From: Alphaproteobacteria bacterium
GTDB lineage: Bacteria; Pseudomonadota; Alphaproteobacteria; Rickettsiales; UBA3002
Direction: 5' to 3'
Length of the DNA stretch: 64,000 bases
Assembly: GCA_017302575.1 (NCBI GenBank)
Contig: JAFLDD010000001.1
Span: 1-64,000, forward strand
Below, piece by piece: positions 1 to 7,670 of the stretch (the stretch's first letter is position 1; each line of letters opens with the position of its first letter). The notes beneath the pieces are model-generated. The model was given only the letters and a program-made list of their open reading frames with translations. It did not search any database and was not told where the DNA came from. The position numbers and the translations under genes were made by a program.

Positions 1-628
1 ATACTACATCGTCAATCCAGTGCAACCCGCCATAGCTCCTAAAACACTCTTTCACTTGATATTGCATCTTTTGCTTTGTCTCAGACGTTGCTCGATCATT
101 TGCGATGGAAATATGCTCTTCAGGTGAGAACAACGTGTCGTCTGCAACGCAATTACACATATTGCGGCTCAGGTGTTCGTAATTTTCAAACATAAAAAGC
201 TGCTTATCTGTTTTCTGTGATTTTTCAACGCTTAGCATGCATATTTCAACGTGTTGTTTGCCCTCTGCGGATGTTGGAGCAGTAGCAATCGGGATGGGTC
301 GTCCCATATTACCCATCCATTGCATGCAGGCTTGGCGACGCTTTAGACCATAAACGTCAAGACCTTTTGGAATCTCATGTAAAAAAAACAAAGCAGCAAC
401 TTCGCTGGTTGTAAAATGGATGCCATCATAAATACATAGACAATATGAGAATGCGGCGGGTGCATCATCGGAAAGTGCTGTGTCGAATTGATGGTTGCGT
501 TTTGCATCTTCGATGCAAGTCTGTTTCAGACTTAGTCGAATCTGATTTGTGGCCGCCGTGCTAATCAGATAATAGACAAGCAGGATTGCGGCGACTGAAA
601 TTAAAACATACAGGCGCTTGCGTGACAT
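1..628 (-). CDS. partial membrane-anchored protein with duplicated four-cysteine module
   Basis: The minus-strand frame is open from the ATG at 628 to the window edge: 209 codons with no stop, so the C-terminus lies outside. The N-terminus is a basic stretch followed by a hydrophobic helix (about residues 6-22), which suggests a signal anchor with the rest in the periplasm. Cysteines fall in two matching sets, C38-C63-x-C65-C101 and C130-C158-x-C160-C195. The downstream neighbour on this strand (765-1133) carries one set with the same spacing. The pattern suggests disulfide-bonded or metal-binding modules, but I do not recognise the family and assign no function. No clear ribosome binding site precedes the ATG. 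Confidence 0.7.
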   Translation of the reverse strand, partial: MSRKRLYVLISVAAILLVYYLISTAATNQIRLSLKQTCIEDAKRNHQFDTALSDDAPAAFSYCLCIYDGIHFTTSEVAALFFLHEIPKGLDVYGLKRRQACMQWMGNMGRPIPIATAPTSAEGKQHVEICMLSVEKSQKTDKQLFMFENYEHLSRNMCNCVADDTLFSPEEHISIANDRATSETKQKMQYQVKECFRSYGGLHWIDDVV

Positions 629-690
629 AAAGCTTTTTAGGTGAAATGGACGATTTTGTATAGTCTATCCGTGGATTTTTGCAAGCCTAT

Positions 691-721
691 GCTTGACCAA
701 AGCCGTACATAATGGTGGGTT
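691..721 (+). repeat. direct repeat copy 1 of the purL upstream sequence
   Basis: About 31 bases beginning GCTTGACCAAAGCC match 1183-1213 with two or three differences. The sequence includes TTGACC, a good -35 hexamer. Copy 2 lies just upstream of purL. Copy 1 points at no plus-strand gene, and the two copies bracket the 122-codon minus-strand gene. Confidence 0.75.
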
Positions 722-764
722 TTCGATCATAAACTCTACTAAAGAGGGCTACCTAGAGCCTATG

Positions 765-1133
765 CTACTTGGGTGCAATACCGAAATTTTTATTACAAAT
801 ACTTATGGCATTGCCCATATTTGAGCCTGGACTAGTAGGTGCCTGATTCTTGGAAAGGGCAATAAAATCGTCTTTGCTTAGATTTACATTATTGGAGACA
901 CAGCGACAGAAATCGTCAGTTAAGTTATGCTTACGGCCCTCTGCGGTGTATTGCTTCGCTTTTTGCAGGCAGACTTTGTAATAGTCATCTTTGGCGAGCA
1001 TTTGCATCTTGGCTAGTGCCGAAGGGCCCATTGTAGAATGGTTCAGCAGACTTTCTATCGCATTAGCAGGGGTAGCCGAGGCTGGGTGCGCAAAGCAGAG
1101 TGCGAGAACTGTTGTGATGGTGCGTGGGATCAT
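765..1133 (-). CDS. small secreted protein with one four-cysteine module
   Basis: Encodes 122 aa with a signal peptide (hydrophobic about residues 5-18, Ala-Ser-Ala cleavage context near 18-20). The mature part has C55, C76-x-C78 and C113, the same spacing as each half of the partial protein at 1-628. These two genes therefore look like paralogues or partners in one short minus-strand unit. A periplasmic location is inferred from the signal peptide. The family is not recognised. The gene is bracketed by a direct repeat (691-721 and 1183-1213), which may mean it was inserted or duplicated next to the purL promoter. Confidence 0.65.
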   Translation of the reverse strand: MIPRTITTVLALCFAHPASATPANAIESLLNHSTMGPSALAKMQMLAKDDYYKVCLQKAKQYTAEGRKHNLTDDFCRCVSNNVNLSKDDFIALSKNQAPTSPGSNMGNAISICNKNFGIAPK

Positions 1134-1182
1134 AGTGGCTACTTTTTAGCAGGTTAAAACAAATGCGTACAGCTTGCAACTG

Positions 1183-1213
1183 CGCTTGACCAAAGCCGCA
1201 CATAATGGTGTGT
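1183..1213 (+). repeat. direct repeat copy 2, probable purL promoter region
   Basis: Near-identical to 691-721. It holds TTGACC at 1186-1191 and ends 23 bases before the purL start, so it probably carries promoter elements. A convincing -10 hexamer at standard spacing is not obvious. Confidence 0.6.
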
Positions 1214-1236
1214 TACGGCCAACAAACGAGGTTCCC

Positions 1237-3450
1237 ATGGCTGTTGCCCAGAAAATCAAAGAACAATCTCCTGTTATCACGAAAGAAATCATCGAATCGC
1301 ATGGCATGACTCATGACGAATATGAACGCGTGGTGGATATTCTGGGGCGTGCGCCGAACTTGGTTGAACTCGGTATTTTCTCGGTGATGTGGAGCGAGCA
1401 TTGCTCTTACAAAACCACACGTAAATGGCTTAAGACCTTTCCAACTACAGGCCCGCAGGTGATTTGCGGCCCTGGCGAGAACGCAGGAGTAGTCGATATT
1501 GGTGATGGGCAGGCGGTGATTTTCAAAATGGAATCGCATAACCACCCAAGCTTCATCGAACCCTTCCAAGGCGCAGCAACGGGTGTTGGCGGCATTTTGC
1601 GCGACGTGTTCACCATGGGTGCGCGCCCAATTGCGATGATGAATGCGCTACGTTTTGGTGATCCGCAGAATTCGAAAACGCGCCATATTGTCGATGGTGT
1701 GGTGGCGGGCATTTCGCATTACGGTAACTGTGTGGGCGTGCCGACGGTTGGCGGTGAAACGATTTTCCACAAATCCTATAATGGCAATCCGCTCGTCAAT
1801 GCGATGTGTGTGGGCCTAGCTGATACGGATAAGATTTTTTATTCGACCGCTTCAGGCGTGGGCAACCCTGTTATCTACTTTGGTGCGAAAACGGGACGCG
1901 ACGGTATTCACGGCGCGACCATGTCGAGCGCGGAATTCAATGAGGATACGGAAGAGATGCGCCCAACCGTGCAAGTGGGTGACCCGTTCGCCGAGAAGCT
2001 ATTGATTGAAGCATGCCTTGAGTTGATGCAGACGGATGCGATTGTCTCGATTCAGGATATGGGTGCGGCGGGCCTTACCTGTTCATCACTTGAGATGGCG
2101 AGCAAAGGTGATTTGGGCATCGAGCTGAACCTCAATGATGTGCCAATGCGCGAAGAAGGCATGACGCCTTATGAGATTATGCTCAGCGAATCGCAAGAGC
2201 GTATGTTGATGGTGGTGAAGCCAGACAAGGTGGAAGTTGCCGAAGCGATTTTCAAGAAATGGGAAATTTCATACGGCACGATCGGTGTGCTGACCGACAC
2301 GGGCCGTATGGTGCTGAAGATGGACGGTCAAACCGTGTGCGACATTCCCGTAGCTCCCTTGTCGGATGCTGCGCCAGTCTATGACAGACCGTACGTGATT
2401 ACGCCGCAGCGACCAGCACTGGGCGAGGTGAGAGCCCCCGCCGATGTTGGCCAAGCATTGGCGCAACTGATGGCGTGCCCAGACATTGCGAGCAAGCGTT
2501 GGATCTGGCAGCAATATGATCACATGGTGATGAATGATACGATTGCGCGCCCAGGTGGTGATGCGGCGATTGTGCGTGTGCATGGTACGAAAAAAGCCAT
2601 TGCGATTACGACGGATTGCACACCGCGCTATGTCTATGCCGACCCGTATGAAGGTGGCAAACAAGTCATTGCGGAAACATGGCGCAACCTGACAGCAGTG
2701 GGTGCAGAACCATTGGCGATTACGGATTGTTTGAATTTTGGTAACCCGCAAAAACCTGAAATCATGGGTCAGATTGTGGGTAGTATTCAAGGCATGGCGG
2801 AAGCGTGCCGTGCGCTTTCTTACCCTGTCGTTTCGGGCAATGTGTCGCTTTATAACGAGACGAACGGGCAGGGCGTATTACCGACGCCTGCGATTGGTGG
2901 TGTTGGCTTACTCAAGGATGCAAGCAAGCGCGTTGGTAGCGCTTTCAAGCATGTGGGTGACTCGATCTTGCTGATTGGTGAAACGAAGGGGCATATGGGC
3001 AGCTCGCTCTACCTGCGTGAGATTTTAGGTAGTGAAGAAGGCCCGCCACCACCAGTCGATTTAGCACAAGAAAAACGTATTGGTGATTTTGTGCGCGATC
3101 TCATTCGAGTGAATCTCCTTACGGCATGTCACGATTTGTCGGACGGTGGGTTGCTCGTTGCTATCGCAGAAATGTGCCTGCCAAACCGTATCGGCGCACA
3201 ACTGAGATTCCCGAACAATCTTCCTGCGCATGTTTACGGCTTTGCCGAAGATCAGGCGCGCTATGTCGTTGCCGCGAACGCCGAGAAGAAAGACGCACTG
3301 CTACTGAAGCTTAATCAGGCAAAAATTCCATTCACTGATTTGGGTACAACAATTGCTGATTTGTTGATTGTAGAAGATGTGTTGCGTGCGCCTGTGCAGC
3401 ATTTACATGATGTCAACGAAACATGGTTGCCAGGCTTTATGGCCGCCTAA
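1237..3450 (+). CDS. purL: phosphoribosylformylglycinamidine synthase subunit PurL
   Basis: This is the 737-aa small-type PurL, the ATP-dependent synthetase subunit that converts FGAR to FGAM with ammonia supplied by PurQ and with PurS completing the complex. The length matches the roughly 740-aa Bacillus-type PurL rather than the 1300-aa fused enzyme. Family sequences are visible, including the SEHCSYK segment, ESHNHPSF and the glycine-rich ATP loop GAATGVGG near the N-terminus. I place the start at the ATG at 1237, preceded by ACGAGG five bases upstream. An earlier in-frame ATG at 1174 would run through the probable promoter repeat and add 21 residues unlike PurL. The stop overlaps the converging gene by four bases. 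purQ, purS and purC lie 1.6 kb away on the opposite strand. Confidence 0.97.
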   Translation: MAVAQKIKEQSPVITKEIIESHGMTHDEYERVVDILGRAPNLVELGIFSVMWSEHCSYKTTRKWLKTFPTTGPQVICGPGENAGVVDIGDGQAVIFKMESHNHPSFIEPFQGAATGVGGILRDVFTMGARPIAMMNALRFGDPQNSKTRHIVDGVVAGISHYGNCVGVPTVGGETIFHKSYNGNPLVNAMCVGLADTDKIFYSTASGVGNPVIYFGAKTGRDGIHGATMSSAEFNEDTEEMRPTVQVGDPFAEKLLIEACLELMQTDAIVSIQDMGAAGLTCSSLEMASKGDLGIELNLNDVPMREEGMTPYEIMLSESQERMLMVVKPDKVEVAEAIFKKWEISYGTIGVLTDTGRMVLKMDGQTVCDIPVAPLSDAAPVYDRPYVITPQRPALGEVRAPADVGQALAQLMACPDIASKRWIWQQYDHMVMNDTIARPGGDAAIVRVHGTKKAIAITTDCTPRYVYADPYEGGKQVIAETWRNLTAVGAEPLAITDCLNFGNPQKPEIMGQIVGSIQGMAEACRALSYPVVSGNVSLYNETNGQGVLPTPAIGGVGLLKDASKRVGSAFKHVGDSILLIGETKGHMGSSLYLREILGSEEGPPPPVDLAQEKRIGDFVRDLIRVNLLTACHDLSDGGLLVAIAEMCLPNRIGAQLRFPNNLPAHVYGFAEDQARYVVAANAEKKDALLLKLNQAKIPFTDLGTTIADLLIVEDVLRAPVQHLHDVNETWLPGFMAA

Positions 3451-4037
3451 TGAATCGTGCGCTCGGCTGCTTCAAGGCGGCTGGTGATAGCGTCTTCAGC
3501 GTGTGAATCACGTGGTTTATCGACCTTCACGCGCGGGCCTTCTTCCAAAATATTTTGTACGCGCTGTGATGTCTTTGGTGTTTCATGCGTGTGGTGATTT
3601 GCGTCGTTCAAATGGCGCGCTACGATCTGTTCCATCTGTTGCTCGCGGCCTTCAATCGCGCGAATACGCTGATTATTATGCTCGTGATCGACCTGCTGTT
3701 TGTACTGCGCTACCGCCAGATCGCCGCCGGTCAGGAAATTGCCGACCGCAGTCAGCACTGTGTTAAGTGCAATGACCGGCCACGGAGAGATCATGCTCGT
3801 GGTCGTTGCGACGCCACCTGCAGGCACGGTATAAAGGAAGGAGCCAAATGCCTGCGCGAGACCTGCTCCCGAGAAACCAAATATGGAAATGCCGCTAAGA
3901 CCAAGCAGGTAAATGCCGCCGAATAATACACCAGCGCCAATTGCGCCAAGTAGCAAGCCTTGCGGAATGCCTTTGAGCGCGCTACTGATAGCGCCACCCC
4001 ACCAGACTTTTGAACGTGTTTGTTTATCTAATTCCAT
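3447..4037 (-). CDS. hypothetical membrane protein with charged His-rich tail
   Basis: Encodes 196 aa. Residues about 22-75 are a glycine- and alanine-rich hydrophobic stretch that could form two membrane segments, and a third lies around 83-103. The rest is hydrophilic, rich in His, Gln, Glu and Arg, and probably helical. I do not recognise the family; the hydrophobic part suggests an inner-membrane protein with a soluble C-terminal domain. It converges on purL with a four-base stop-codon overlap and separates purL from bolA, which are usually closer in alphaproteobacteria. Confidence 0.7.
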   Translation of the reverse strand: MELDKQTRSKVWWGGAISSALKGIPQGLLLGAIGAGVLFGGIYLLGLSGISIFGFSGAGLAQAFGSFLYTVPAGGVATTTSMISPWPVIALNTVLTAVGNFLTGGDLAVAQYKQQVDHEHNNQRIRAIEGREQQMEQIVARHLNDANHHTHETPKTSQRVQNILEEGPRVKVDKPRDSHAEDAITSRLEAAERTIH

Positions 4038-4144
4038 TCCATTATTTTAGAATGTTACATAGGTATTTGTGTGAAGATTGTGTGAAAATGCTTGCGTTAG
4101 GGACAATCTAAGTTATTAAAAATCAATAAGATAGGAAAAGCCCA

Positions 4145-4375
4145 ATGCCCATGAGTGGTGAAGAAATTACCAAACGTATTCAAGCAGCGATTCCTGACGC
4201 GCAGATTGTGCTCGAAGATTTAGCGGGTGACAACGACCACTGGAAAGTGATGGTGACGAGCGCAGCATTCGCGGGCAAGTCACGCGTAGCGCAGCACCAA
4301 ATGGTTTATGCGGCCTTTGGCAAAGATATGGGCACGACGCTTCATGCACTCGCTGTGGAAACAAAGGTTCGATAG
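4145..4375 (+). CDS. BolA family protein
   Basis: Encodes 76 aa, the usual size of short BolA/IbaG proteins. It has the N-terminal I-x-x-x-I-P-D-A helix and the class-II-KH-like core with VMVTSAAFAGKSRVAQHQMVY, including the conserved region that ends in His and in monothiol-glutaredoxin partners helps ligate a [2Fe-2S] cluster. In many alphaproteobacteria purL, bolA and grxD are adjacent. Here no grxD follows; a palindromic element begins inside the last codons instead. The likely role is iron-sulfur or iron-regulation chemistry with a glutaredoxin encoded elsewhere. Confidence 0.92.
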   Translation: MPMSGEEITKRIQAAIPDAQIVLEDLAGDNDHWKVMVTSAAFAGKSRVAQHQMVYAAFGKDMGTTLHALAVETKVR

Positions 4376-4492
4376 TCCAGCGAACCATCTGCGTCGTCGC
4401 ATCCACGTTTGCGAATCCTCATGTAGCGCGGCTACAATCGTCTCCTCAAGCGTGGCAAGTGCTCCTAGCATCTGGCTCACTAATCTATCGAA
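4368..4492. repeat. 125-bp ERIC-like imperfect palindrome, copy A
   Basis: The element begins TTCGATAG, which includes the bolA stop codon, and ends with its exact complement CTATCGAA at 4485-4492. The stem continues inward with mismatches that are mostly G-U-compatible. The centre is the hairpin GTAGC-gcg-GCTAC (4423-4435). Copy B at 9954-10077 has the same length, the same central hairpin at the same offset and the same placement over a stop codon. Confidence 0.75.
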
Positions 4493-4506
4493 TAGAATTT
4501 TGGGGC

Positions 4507-4536
4507 AAAAAAAATCGGCCTTTTTTAAGGGCCGAT
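4507..4536 (-). terminator. rho-independent terminator for the small gene at 4567-4794
   Basis: Read on the minus strand there is a GC-rich stem (GGCC core, ATCGGCC at both arms, 4514-4520 and 4530-4536) followed by eight T residues (4507-4514). It lies 30 bases after the stop of the 75-aa gene. Confidence 0.85.
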
Positions 4537-4566
4537 GAGTGTATGGCAAACCACGTATGAAACTGT

Positions 4567-4794
4567 TTAAGCGAATCGACCTGCGCTAATTTCTTCCTGC
4601 AACGCTGCAAATGTTCTTGCTGTTGGCGTTTGAATGCCGCCACCATCTCTGAAGGCAAATTTTGCAGTATTGCCTACCAGTGTACTTGCGCTAGGGTCAG
4701 TCAAATCTATTTGAGATTCAATTCCGTAACTAACCGCTGATAAGTATGCAGGCGGTAGCTCTGTATAGTTACTGCTTGTCGATGCCGCGCCCAT
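4567..4794 (-). CDS. small hypothetical protein under a CtrA box
   Basis: Encodes 75 aa, mostly soluble, with no signal peptide or membrane segment and no recognised domain. It appears to be a genuine gene. A Shine-Dalgarno-like GAGGATTAGGA precedes the ATG at the right distance, a strong terminator follows, and a perfect CtrA box (4863-4878) lies 69-84 bases upstream. The last residues (Thr-Phe-Ala-Ala-Leu-Gln-Glu-Glu-Ile) look helical. The CtrA box suggests cell-cycle or motility-linked expression; the function is unknown. Confidence 0.7.
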   Translation of the reverse strand: MGAASTSSNYTELPPAYLSAVSYGIESQIDLTDPSASTLVGNTAKFAFRDGGGIQTPTARTFAALQEEISAGRFA

Positions 4795-4862
4795 TCCTAA
4801 TCCTCTTATGTTTGCCGATGCGGTATTGTCTCCGCGTCATCAAGCAGAATAACAAAAGAGAG

Positions 4863-4878
4863 TTAACGGAAGGTTAAC
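4863..4878. promoter_or_regulatory. perfect CtrA-type box
   Basis: TTAA-CGGAAGG-TTAAC matches the alphaproteobacterial CtrA consensus TTAA-N7-TTAAC exactly. It lies upstream of the minus-strand 75-aa gene. Two other perfect boxes in this window (39880-39895, 49512-49527) also sit upstream of genes. Confidence 0.7.
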
Positions 4879-4920
4879 TTAGGCGGGCATTTTAAGGAGA
4901 TTTTATGAATGCTTCCAGCT

Positions 4921-5017
4921 CGGCCTACTGGCCTCGCCATGAAGCGTGCTCAAGGCTGATTCGGCCTACTGGCCTCGCCATGAAGCGTGCTCAAGGCTGA
5001 TTCGGCCTACTGGCCTC
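4921..5017. repeat. 41-bp tandem repeat, about 2.4 copies
   Basis: Units start at 4921, 4962 and 5003, with an exact period of 41 bases; the third is cut after 15 bases. Each unit opens CGGCCTACTGGCC, which can fold as GGCC-tact-GGCC, and ends GCTCAAGGCTGATT. The array lies between the 75-aa gene and the 3' end of purQ. Confidence 0.9.
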
Positions 5018-5031
5018 ATATAACGGGTAGT

Positions 5032-5724
5032 TTAGGCGGCGAACTTTTTAAGGACGCTTTCGAATAAAATACGGCCGTCCGAGCCGCCAAGTTCGGGGTC
5101 GGCATGGCGCTCTGGGTGGGGCATGAGGCCCAATACGTTTTTCTTTTCGTTGGTAATACCCGCGATATTTTCAACCGCACCATTTGGATTACCTTCGTCA
5201 CTAGGTTTGCCCGCCGCATCGACGTAACGCAGGGCGACTTGGCCGTTATCATTAAGGCGCTTTAAAGTGTCCGCATCGGCGAAGTAATTACCCTCGGCAT
5301 GCGCCACTGGGAAGTTCACCACCTGACCTTTTTTGTAGCCCGAAAGGAACGCGGAATCATTTGACTCAACGCGCAAATTCGTATTGTGGCAATTAAATTT
5401 GAGATGGCGATTGCGCATCAGCGTGCCAGGAACCAAGCCCGTTTCGCACAACACCTGAAACCCATTGCAAATGCCGATGACGTGGCCGCCTTTAGTGGCG
5501 TAAGCAATGACCTCGCGCATGATAGGTGAGCGTGCCGCCATAGCGCCGCAACGCAGATAGTCGCCATACGAAAAACCACCTGGCAGGACTATGACATCCA
5601 GACCATCGGGTAGGGAAGAATCACCGTGCCAAACGTAAGAAGGATTGAGGCCAACATCACGCAGGGTGGTGTAGGCATCGCGATCGCAATTGGAACCAGG
5701 GAATACGACGACGGCGGATTTCAT
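5032..5724 (-). CDS. purQ: phosphoribosylformylglycinamidine synthase subunit PurQ
   Basis: Encodes 230 aa, the glutaminase subunit (class I amidotransferase) that supplies ammonia to PurL. The nucleophile loop GICNGFQ places the catalytic cysteine at C86. The C-terminal PHPERHADPE provides the His and Glu of the triad, and the N-terminal VVVFPGSNCD is typical of the family. The start codon overlaps the purS stop by one base, so purC-purS-purQ is one operon with translational coupling. A 41-bp tandem repeat lies just after the stop. Confidence 0.97.
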   Translation of the reverse strand: MKSAVVVFPGSNCDRDAYTTLRDVGLNPSYVWHGDSSLPDGLDVIVLPGGFSYGDYLRCGAMAARSPIMREVIAYATKGGHVIGICNGFQVLCETGLVPGTLMRNRHLKFNCHNTNLRVESNDSAFLSGYKKGQVVNFPVAHAEGNYFADADTLKRLNDNGQVALRYVDAAGKPSDEGNPNGAVENIAGITNEKKNVLGLMPHPERHADPELGGSDGRILFESVLKKFAA

Positions 5725-5966
5725 TATTCGGCAATCTCTACAGCGTATTTTTCAACGACGGTGTTGGCTAGTAGCTTTTCACACATTTGGCTGACCGCTT
5801 CCTGTGCTGATTTTTTGTCAGCGCCTTGCAGGTCTACCTCAATGTATTTACCAACGCGCACGCCCGCAACGCCCGAGAATCCAAGATGGTCGAGTGCGGT
5901 TTCGATCGCTTTTCCTTGAGGATCAAGCACGCCGTTTTTCAGCGTCACATGTACTTTTGCTTTCAT
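5724..5966 (-). CDS. purS: phosphoribosylformylglycinamidine synthase subunit PurS
   Basis: Encodes 80 aa, the usual PurS length. It has the family pattern K-x-x-V-x-V-x-L-K-x-G-V-L-D-P-Q-G near the N-terminus and a V-G-K-x-I-E-x-D strand. PurS dimers bridge PurL and PurQ for ammonia transfer in the small-PurL type of enzyme. Its presence agrees with the 737-aa PurL. It lies between purC (three-base gap) and purQ (one-base overlap). Confidence 0.96.
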   Translation of the reverse strand: MKAKVHVTLKNGVLDPQGKAIETALDHLGFSGVAGVRVGKYIEVDLQGADKKSAQEAVSQMCEKLLANTVVEKYAVEIAE

Positions 5967-5969
5967 GGC

Positions 5970-6770
5970 TTACTTCTTCTTAGGTTTAGCGGCAGGTTTT
6001 GCTTTGGCTTTCGCTTTGCCTGCGAACACATTGCTTTCAACCACGCTACCCGTTGGTAGGACACCTAAGCGGCGCGCTACTTCACGATAGGCTTCTTCAG
6101 TTTTGCCAAGGTCGCGACGGAAGCGGTCTTTATCCATCTTGTCGTTGGTGGTGATGTCCCACAAACGGCAGGTATCTGGCGAGATTTCGTCGGCCAGCAT
6201 GACTTGCACCATTTCGCCATCATAGAAGCGACCAAACTCTAACTTGAGGTCGATAAGACGAATGCCAACACCGTAGAACAGGCCGCTCACAAAATCATTC
6301 ACACGCAATGCATAGTGACGCACTTCGTCGATCTCTTCTGGCTCGGCGAGACCGAATGCATAAACGTGATCTTCGGCGATAAATGGATCGCCCAGACGGT
6401 CGTCCTTCAGGCAGAACTCAATGAGTGGTGAGCCAAGTGGTTCGCCCTCGATAGCGCCAAAGCGCTCAGCGAATGAACCAGCAGCGTAGTTGCGAACAAT
6501 AATTTCTAGCGGGATGATATCGACCGCACGTACGAGTTGCTCACGCATATTTAGGCCGCGAATAAAGTGGGTAGGGATACCCATTTCATTCAGGCGTGAC
6601 ATGAGAAACTCGGAAACCTTATTATTGATGACGCCTTTGCCTTCAATCGTGCCGCGCTTCTTGTTGTTGAACGCGGTAGCGTCGTCTTTGAAATGTTGAA
6701 TTAATGTGCCTGGCTCTGGCCCCTCAAAGAGTTTTTTGGCCTTGCCTTCGTAGATGGGTTGTTTGCTCAT
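5970..6770 (-). CDS. purC: phosphoribosylaminoimidazole-succinocarboxamide synthase (SAICAR synthetase)
   Basis: Encodes 266 aa. PurC ligates aspartate to CAIR using ATP in purine synthesis. The start chosen is the ATG at 6770, giving the canonical opening [13 protein letters not shown] longer frame to 6833 uses GTG and adds 21 residues unlike PurC. Typical motifs are visible: [27 protein letters not shown] and D-L-K-L-E-F-G. The last roughly 15 residues are a Lys/Ala/Pro tail (ending PKKK) beyond the normal enzyme end. First gene of purC-purS-purQ; the divergent neighbour is the zeta subunit. Confidence 0.96.
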   Translation of the reverse strand: MSKQPIYEGKAKKLFEGPEPGTLIQHFKDDATAFNNKKRGTIEGKGVINNKVSEFLMSRLNEMGIPTHFIRGLNMREQLVRAVDIIPLEIIVRNYAAGSFAERFGAIEGEPLGSPLIEFCLKDDRLGDPFIAEDHVYAFGLAEPEEIDEVRHYALRVNDFVSGLFYGVGIRLIDLKLEFGRFYDGEMVQVMLADEISPDTCRLWDITTNDKMDKDRFRRDLGKTEEAYREVARRLGVLPTGSVVESNVFAGKAKAKAKPAAKPKKK

Positions 6771-6854
6771 GGATCTATCGCGCTTGAGTTTTGTGGAAAT
6801 ACTACTATGTGCATAGGGCGATTTTTGATTCACGTCTAGTATTTAGAGGGATTT

Positions 6855-7178
6855 ATGAGCACGTTCGATAACCGCGAGAAAAACTTTGAGAATAAATATG
6901 CCTTAGACGAAGAGTTAAAATTCAAAATCACCAACCGTCGCAATAAATTATTGGGGCTTTGGGCTGCTGAGCAACTGGGTAAGGCTGGTGATGCAGCAGA
7001 GGCCTATGCCAAAGAGGTGGTGATGAGCGATTTTGAGCTACCAGGCGATGCCGATGTGATACATAAGGTACTTAGCGATTTATCGGCGGCAGGAATTGGC
7101 CTGAAAGAGTCTGATATTGTTAATGAAATTGCCAAATTAGAACCTGTTGCACGCCAGCAAGTAATGGAAGGCAAATAA
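6855..7178 (+). CDS. ATP synthase F1 zeta subunit (DUF1476)
   Basis: Encodes 107 aa with the family opening F-D-x-R-E-x-x-F-E-x-K-Y-x-x-D-E-E-L and the R-R-N-K-L-L-G-x-W-A-A-E motif. In Paracoccus and relatives this small alpha-helical protein inhibits the hydrolytic direction of F1-ATPase through its N-terminal segment. The family is largely restricted to Alphaproteobacteria and is often next to purC, as here. AGAGGG lies upstream of the ATG. It is one of the better lineage markers in the window. Confidence 0.93.
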   Translation: MSTFDNREKNFENKYALDEELKFKITNRRNKLLGLWAAEQLGKAGDAAEAYAKEVVMSDFELPGDADVIHKVLSDLSAAGIGLKESDIVNEIAKLEPVARQQVMEGK

Positions 7179-7306
7179 GTCACAGCGACCTACCATAGCT
7201 AGATTTACTATCCCCAAGAAGCTATACGTAGATATAACAATATGTGACGCAAAAAACACATATTGCTTAGTGGTTTAGAGAAATACACAGGGCAAACAAA
7301 ATCTTG

Positions 7307-7335
7307 TTGCGGGCTTACCGGCATCTCTATATATA
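7307..7335 (+). promoter_or_regulatory. predicted sigma-70-type promoter for a small RNA
   Basis: TTGCGG (7307-7312), a 17-base spacer, then TATATA (7330-7335). Transcription would begin near 7342, directly ahead of a series of hairpins ending in a terminator, with no coding frame between. Confidence 0.45.
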
Positions 7336-7341
7336 GTGTGT

Positions 7342-7500
7342 GTAGGGCAGTTGTTGCCCAAGAAATGAAAAAGGCACCAAGGTTGTTACACCTGATGCCT
7401 TTTACGTACGGAATTCGGCCCCCTCATTGCTGAGGCTTGCCGAAAACAGTTGCTTGCCGAGCGACTTGGGGCTTGAGAGTAATCTCAGGCCCTCTTTTTT
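7342..7500 (+). ncRNA. candidate small RNA with four hairpins
   Basis: A 492-base stretch without a gene (7179-7670) contains four plus-strand hairpins in a row. They are GGGCA/TGCCC (7345-7359), GGCA...AGG/CCT...TGCC (7371-7399), TTCGGC..CCTCA/TGAGG..GCCGAA (7414-7444), and a terminator stem (7469-7492) with a U tract. A promoter-like pair precedes it. The size would be about 160 nt. It does not fit 6S, SRP or tmRNA by eye, because the ends do not pair and their signatures are absent. It could instead be a structured 3' UTR of the zeta gene or a leader for the transporter at 7671. Confidence 0.4.
7469..7500 (+). terminator. strong rho-independent terminator
   Basis: Ten-pair stem GGGCTTGAGA / TCTCAGGCCC (one G-T pair) with a GTAA tetraloop, followed by TCTTTTTT. 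It ends the candidate small RNA or the zeta-subunit transcript. Confidence 0.85.
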
Positions 7501-7560
7501 GCTCGGGGATGTGGATAATAGTAAAATCCCGTTCAGAAATCCAGTGGATTATTTTGGGTA

Positions 7561-7633
7561 CGAGGGAACCCTTCGTTCCCTCGTAACTCCCTCCGCCGCT
7601 TCGCGGCTCGCGCAACTGCGGCGCTACGCGTTT
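7561..7633. repeat. dispersed multi-hairpin repeat, copy 1
   Basis: About 70 bases shared with 30131-30202. It starts with the hairpin CGAGGGAAC..GTTCCCTCG, then CTCCGCC, the hairpin GCCGC-ttc-GCGGC, and CGCGCA..TGCGGCGCTACGC. In the other copy the first stem is GGGGGAAC..GTTCCCCC, so both arms changed together. Confidence 0.8.
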
Positions 7634-7670
7634 ACTTGCTTTGTTCTATGGATTCGCCTACAGGCAGCGC

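Noticed and set aside
1174..1236. Upstream ATG as purL start
   Set aside because: It would translate through the probable promoter repeat, and the residues do not resemble PurL; the ATG at 1237 has a proper ribosome site.
4280..4549. Minus- and plus-strand frames of about 75-90 codons after bolA
   Set aside because: They run through the palindromic element and a terminator and have no ribosome site or recognisable sequence.
7342..7500. 6S RNA, SRP RNA or tmRNA identity for the candidate small RNA
   Set aside because: The ends do not pair into a long central-bubble hairpin, and the SRP and tmRNA core sequences are absent.
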